The notes beneath the pieces were generated by a model. That model was not told the origin of the DNA and did no database searches. It was given only the letters and a program-made list of their open reading frames with translations. Positions 61,372-64,000 of a stretch of DNA of 64,000 nucleotides are shown here, piece after piece. Origin of the DNA: Cellulomonas sp. NTE-D12 (GTDB taxonomy: Bacteria > Actinomycetota > Actinomycetes > Actinomycetales > Cellulomonadaceae); NCBI RefSeq assembly GCF_027923705.1, contig NZ_AP026442.1, positions 1,860,001 to 1,924,000 on the forward strand. The letters run 5' to 3'. Position numbers and translations under genes: made by a program. Position 1 is the stretch's first letter, and every line of letters begins with the position of its first letter.

Positions 61372-61393
61372 CTTCATCGAACCTTGATCGGTT
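61372..61393 (+). promoter_or_regulatory. 11-bp direct-repeat box, redox operon/TCS intergenic region
   Basis: CTTCATCGAAC is followed at once by CTTGATCGGTT, the best-conserved copy of the local 11-bp repeat box. It lies 61 bp upstream of the response regulator start and 109 bp upstream of the glutaredoxin-like start, reading towards the latter. Confidence 0.65.
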
Positions 61394-61502
61394 CGCGACG
61401 AGGGCTGAGGCCGCCCCGGCCAGGCTCGGACCCGTCCGGCGATCCGACCGGTCACCCGCTCGCCCGCGCTCACGCAGCGGCGACCGTGCGAAGGAGCAGC
61501 AC

Positions 61503-61832
61503 TTGGGCACCGAGTCGACCCCACTGGCGGTCGTGGTGGTCACCGCGCCCGCGTGCCACCTGTGCGACGACGCCCTGCAGCGGCTGCGTGCCGTGGCGGG
61601 GCCGGCCGACCTGGCGCTGCGCGTCGTCGAGCTGGAGTCCGAGGAGGGCCGCGACCTGGTCGCCCGTCACCGTCCGCCGATGAGTCCGTTGGTGCTCGTC
61701 GACGGGGAGTTCTTCAGCTCGGGGCGGTTGCCTCAGCGCAAGGTCGAGGCGCTGGTCCGTGCCCGCGTCGAGGTCGCCCGGGACGGCGACATGTGGGCTG
61801 CCGCCGACCGGCGGGTGAGCTCGCATGGGTAG
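61503..61832 (+). CDS. Glutaredoxin-like thiol-redox protein
   Basis: A 109-residue thioredoxin-fold protein with the active-site motif Cys18-His-Leu-Cys21 in TAPACHLCDDAL and the cis-Pro region in PPMSPLVLVDG. The TTG at 61503 is taken as start because AAGGAG lies 6 bp before it; no other start keeps the first beta strand. It overlaps the CcdA-like gene by 8 bp, so it likely exchanges electrons with that membrane protein. Confidence 0.8.
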   Translation: MGTESTPLAVVVVTAPACHLCDDALQRLRAVAGPADLALRVVELESEEGRDLVARHRPPMSPLVLVDGEFFSSGRLPQRKVEALVRARVEVARDGDMWAAADRRVSSHG

Positions 61833-62814
61833 TCAGCTGCTCGCGACGGGCAGCGTGCTCGCGGCGTTCTTCGCCGGTGGGGTGGCGCTGTTCGCGCCGT
61901 GCTGCATCGTGTTCCTCGCCCCGTCCTACCTGGCCGGTGCCGTCAAGAGCGCCCGCTGGCGGCTGCTCCCGCTGACCTTCGTCTTCACCGCCGGACTGGC
62001 CCTCGTCATGGTGCCGTTGACGCTCGGGGCGAGCCTCCTGTCGGGTGCCATCGCCCGTTACCACCAGCCGCTCTACGACGCGGGCGGAGTGCTGTTCTTC
62101 GTCCTGGCGTGGCTCGCTCTGTCCGGGCGCATGTGGTCGCTGCCGTCGGCGTTGAGGGCGCCGGACACCACCCGGGGGGACAGCGCCTCCTTCTTCGCCC
62201 TCGGGGTGTTCTCCGGTATCGCCTCGTCCTGCTGCGCCCCGGTGCTGGCCGGGGTGATGACCCTGTCGGTGCTGTCCGGGTCGGTTGCCGGTGGACTGGC
62301 CCTCGGCCTGGCGTACGTCTTCGGCATGGTGTTCCCGTTGTTCGTGATGGCGCTGGTCTGGGACCGCGCCAAGGTGGGGGAGCGGCGCTGGCTGCGCCCA
62401 CGCACCGTCCGCCTCGCCCTTGCCGGCCATCGCGTGGTCACCACGACTCTGAACATCGGCGTCGCCGCGGCCTTCGCCGTGATGGGTGGGTTCGTCATCG
62501 CCCTGGCCAACAGCCGGGAGATGACCGGCGGGTCCGCGGTGCAGAACGCCGCCGCACGTGGGCTGACCAGTGCCTTCCTCACCGTCGAGCGTTGGGTGGC
62601 GCCGCTGCCTGAGGTGCTGCTGGGGCTGGGGCTGCTGGCCGTCGCTTCTGCCTTCGTCTGGTTCACGCTGGCCGACCACCGGCGCCGGCCCGGGCCGCCC
62701 GCCTCGCAGCCTGCCGACGAGAGCCGCAGCACCGACGCCGTACCGCAGGACGCGCTCCCGTGCTGCCACGAACCCGCCAGCACCGCTTCGCACCAGAACG
62801 GAACCAGCCGATGA
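61825..62814 (+). CDS. CcdA/DsbD-like cytochrome c biogenesis membrane protein
   Basis: A 329-residue membrane protein with six to seven helices. Cysteine pairs stand in the first helix (FAPCCIVFLAPSYLAG) and in a central helix (SGIASSCCAPVLAGV), the positions at which CcdA/DsbD proteins carry electrons across the membrane. The C-terminal tail is polar and ends with another CC. It probably moves reducing equivalents from the cytoplasmic glutaredoxin-like protein to the outside redoxin encoded next. A mercury-transport-like role has been proposed for some relatives. Confidence 0.82.
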   Translation: MGSQLLATGSVLAAFFAGGVALFAPCCIVFLAPSYLAGAVKSARWRLLPLTFVFTAGLALVMVPLTLGASLLSGAIARYHQPLYDAGGVLFFVLAWLALSGRMWSLPSALRAPDTTRGDSASFFALGVFSGIASSCCAPVLAGVMTLSVLSGSVAGGLALGLAYVFGMVFPLFVMALVWDRAKVGERRWLRPRTVRLALAGHRVVTTTLNIGVAAAFAVMGGFVIALANSREMTGGSAVQNAAARGLTSAFLTVERWVAPLPEVLLGLGLLAVASAFVWFTLADHRRRPGPPASQPADESRSTDAVPQDALPCCHEPASTASHQNGTSR

Positions 62815-63437
62815 CCTCCGGATCCGCCGTCAAGCGCGACCAGCACCGCGAGCAGGCGGTCGCCGCCGTGCGCCAGGCCCGCGAGGACGCGGCCCGTCGC
62901 GGCCGCCTGCTCCGCATCGCCGCCACGGTCCTGGGCGTGCTCGTGGCCGCCGGGCTGATCACCGCCGGCCTGCTGTCCGCCCGTCCCACCCAGCAGGTCG
63001 TCACCCGGGCCGCTCCCGACTTCACGCTCCCGGGCTCCGACGGATCGTCCGTCACGCTGTCGGCCCTGCGCGGCAAGCCGGTGCTCCTCTACTTCTCCGA
63101 GGGCGCCGGCTGCGACGCGTGCCTGGTGCAGATGCAGACGATCGAGCAGGACCCCGCCTTCGCCACCAAGGGCGTCACCGTCGTGCCGATCGTGATGAAC
63201 ACGGCCGCCCAGATCAACGCCGACCGGCAGCGCCTCGGGGTGAGGTCCGCCTTCTACCTGGACGACGGCACCGTCTCGAAGGAGTACGACGTGCTCGGCA
63301 AGGGCATGCACGCAGGCCTGCCCGGGCACGGGTTCGTCCTGGTCAACCCCGCCGGTCAGCAGGTCTGGGCCGCCGAGTACCCGTCCATGTGGCTCGCTCC
63401 GGACCAGCTGCTGAAGGAGGTCGGCTCGCGCCTGTAG
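62811..63437 (+). CDS. Membrane-anchored AhpC/TSA-type redoxin
   Basis: A 208-residue protein with an N-terminal membrane helix (RIAATVLGVLVAAGLITAGL) and an extracytoplasmic thioredoxin-like domain (APDFTLPGSDGSSVTLSALR; YFSEGAGCDAC with Cys101 and Cys104; LPGHGFVLVNPAGQQVW). It resembles TlpA/ResA-like or peroxiredoxin-like thiol proteins. The ATG overlaps the CcdA-like stop by 4 bp. As last gene it is the probable acceptor of electrons from the membrane protein, keeping exported thiols or copper-binding cysteines reduced. Confidence 0.87.
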   Translation: MTSGSAVKRDQHREQAVAAVRQAREDAARRGRLLRIAATVLGVLVAAGLITAGLLSARPTQQVVTRAAPDFTLPGSDGSSVTLSALRGKPVLLYFSEGAGCDACLVQMQTIEQDPAFATKGVTVVPIVMNTAAQINADRQRLGVRSAFYLDDGTVSKEYDVLGKGMHAGLPGHGFVLVNPAGQQVWAAEYPSMWLAPDQLLKEVGSRL

Positions 63438-63583
63438 CGCCCGGAGCCGCCAGCCCGCGTGACCCCGGACCTTCGGCCCTGGCGCCGACCCGTTCGAAGC
63501 GGTCGATTCGTACCGACGTCGCCTGGGCGTCTCCGGGCGCTCCGTCAGGGAGGCCGCGTCCGCGGCGCGGTGTGAGGGTTGCC

Positions 63584-64000
63584 ATGCGTGGCCGCCTCGC
63601 GACCGATAGGCAGGACCGCCGTCGTCGGCGGCCCAGCAGGCAGCGAGTGGTGGCCGGCACGACTGCCGCGCTGGCGGTTCTCACCGTGGGCCTGGCCGGC
63701 TGCAGCGGGCCGCGGACGCCGCACCTCGACCTGGGCTCGTGCGGGGCGGACGGGCCCGACCACCCGGAGAGGTGCGCAGTTCTGCAGGTGCCCGTCGACT
63801 GGGCAGATCCGCACGGCCCCCGGATGGGGCTTCAGGTGCTCGTGGTACCGGCGCGCTCCGACGAGCCCGCTCCGGATGCGCTCTTCTACCTCGCCGGCTT
63901 CGGCAGCTCGGCCATCGGGGACGCGGAGTGGGCCTACCGGACGTTCGCGCCCCTGGAGGATCGGCACGACCTCGTGTTCGTCGAGCAGCGGGGCACCGGT
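63584..64000 (+). CDS. Alpha/beta-hydrolase lipoprotein, N-terminal part (partial)
   Basis: The ATG at 63584 starts a signal peptide that ends with the lipobox LAGC, followed by CGADGPDHPERCAVLQVPVD, VPARSDEPAPDALFYLAGFG and LVFVEQRGTG at the window edge. This is the N-terminal third of the TAP-like (tripeptidyl-peptidase-type) secreted alpha/beta hydrolases of actinobacteria; the nucleophile Ser would lie beyond the window. GAGGG precedes the start. Confidence 0.8.
   Translation, partial: MRGRLATDRQDRRRRRPSRQRVVAGTTAALAVLTVGLAGCSGPRTPHLDLGSCGADGPDHPERCAVLQVPVDWADPHGPRMGLQVLVVPARSDEPAPDALFYLAGFGSSAIGDAEWAYRTFAPLEDRHDLVFVEQRGTG

Noticed and set aside
1..64000. CRISPR arrays, tRNA or rRNA genes, riboswitches and insertion sequences
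   Set aside because: No regularly spaced repeats, cloverleaf-like segments, known aptamer cores or transposase motifs were found by reading both strands.

Overview
The window is very GC-rich DNA with dense, short-spaced genes, many GTG starts and 4-bp ATGA/GTGA overlaps. It carries a SigK/RskA-type sigma/anti-sigma pair, class F sortase, multi-domain secreted glycoside hydrolases and SHOCT-domain membrane proteins. This points to an actinobacterium, most plausibly of the Cellulomonas/Actinotalea kind; that placement is inference from gene content, not from a marker gene. No rRNA, tRNA, CRISPR array, transposase or integrase was seen. Both ends cut genes: a cation:proton antiporter (left) and a TAP-like alpha/beta hydrolase lipoprotein (right).

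Layout. 0.7-3.3 kb: a type III polyketide synthase operon with an isoprenylcysteine-methyltransferase-like enzyme and a flavoprotein, in the gene order of alkylresorcinol/alkylquinone (srsABC-like) clusters. 3.4-6.5 kb: an SDR remnant, a quinone-oxidoreductase/TetR divergent pair, an NmrA-like remnant and a MarR regulator. 6.6-10.6 kb: an operon of a membrane protein, a gluconate-2-dehydrogenase-type small subunit, a GMC flavoprotein and an enolase-superfamily enzyme. 10.7-18.3 kb: a four-gene ABC system (two ATPases, one with an AbrB-like tail, and two very large FtsX-type permeases). 18.5-24.9 kb: two large secreted glycosidases (GH63/MGH1-like and GH31 with inserted CBM35-like modules). 25.2-27.9 kb: a truncated alcohol dehydrogenase, a nucleotidyltransferase-fold protein and two proteins of unknown role. 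28.2-31.0 kb: CHRD protein, class F sortase, ECF sigma factor and anti-sigma factor in one operon.

31.1-42.9 kb is the most striking region: a LacI-type regulator with near-perfect operators heads an 11-gene operon encoding a sugar ABC importer, two different ADP-ribosylglycohydrolase-family proteins, a ribokinase, a TIM-barrel/formylglycine-generating-enzyme-like fusion, a class III CoA-transferase and a CitE/HpcH-type lyase. It looks like an uncharacterised pathway that imports a ribosyl (or similar) conjugate, cleaves it, phosphorylates the sugar and breaks an organic-acid part via its CoA ester.

43-52.6 kb holds housekeeping and accessory genes: GlxA-type regulator, HNH protein, 3-methyladenine DNA glycosylase, DUF488, PadR plus AarF/UbiB kinase, an EAL phosphodiesterase, and oleate hydratase with its TetR regulator. 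52.8-63.4 kb is a copper/thiol-redox block: cupredoxin and SHOCT proteins, DUF3105, a broken lgt, a CopA-like P-type ATPase behind a CsoR-type palindrome, a broken M15 peptidase, a two-component system and a glutaredoxin-like/CcdA-like/redoxin operon. Three promoters in this block share an 11-bp direct-repeat box, which I propose is the binding site of the local response regulator.

Five decayed genes (SDR, NmrA-like, alcohol dehydrogenase, lgt, M15 peptidase) lie scattered between intact operons, a sign of past insertion and deletion without surviving mobile elements.
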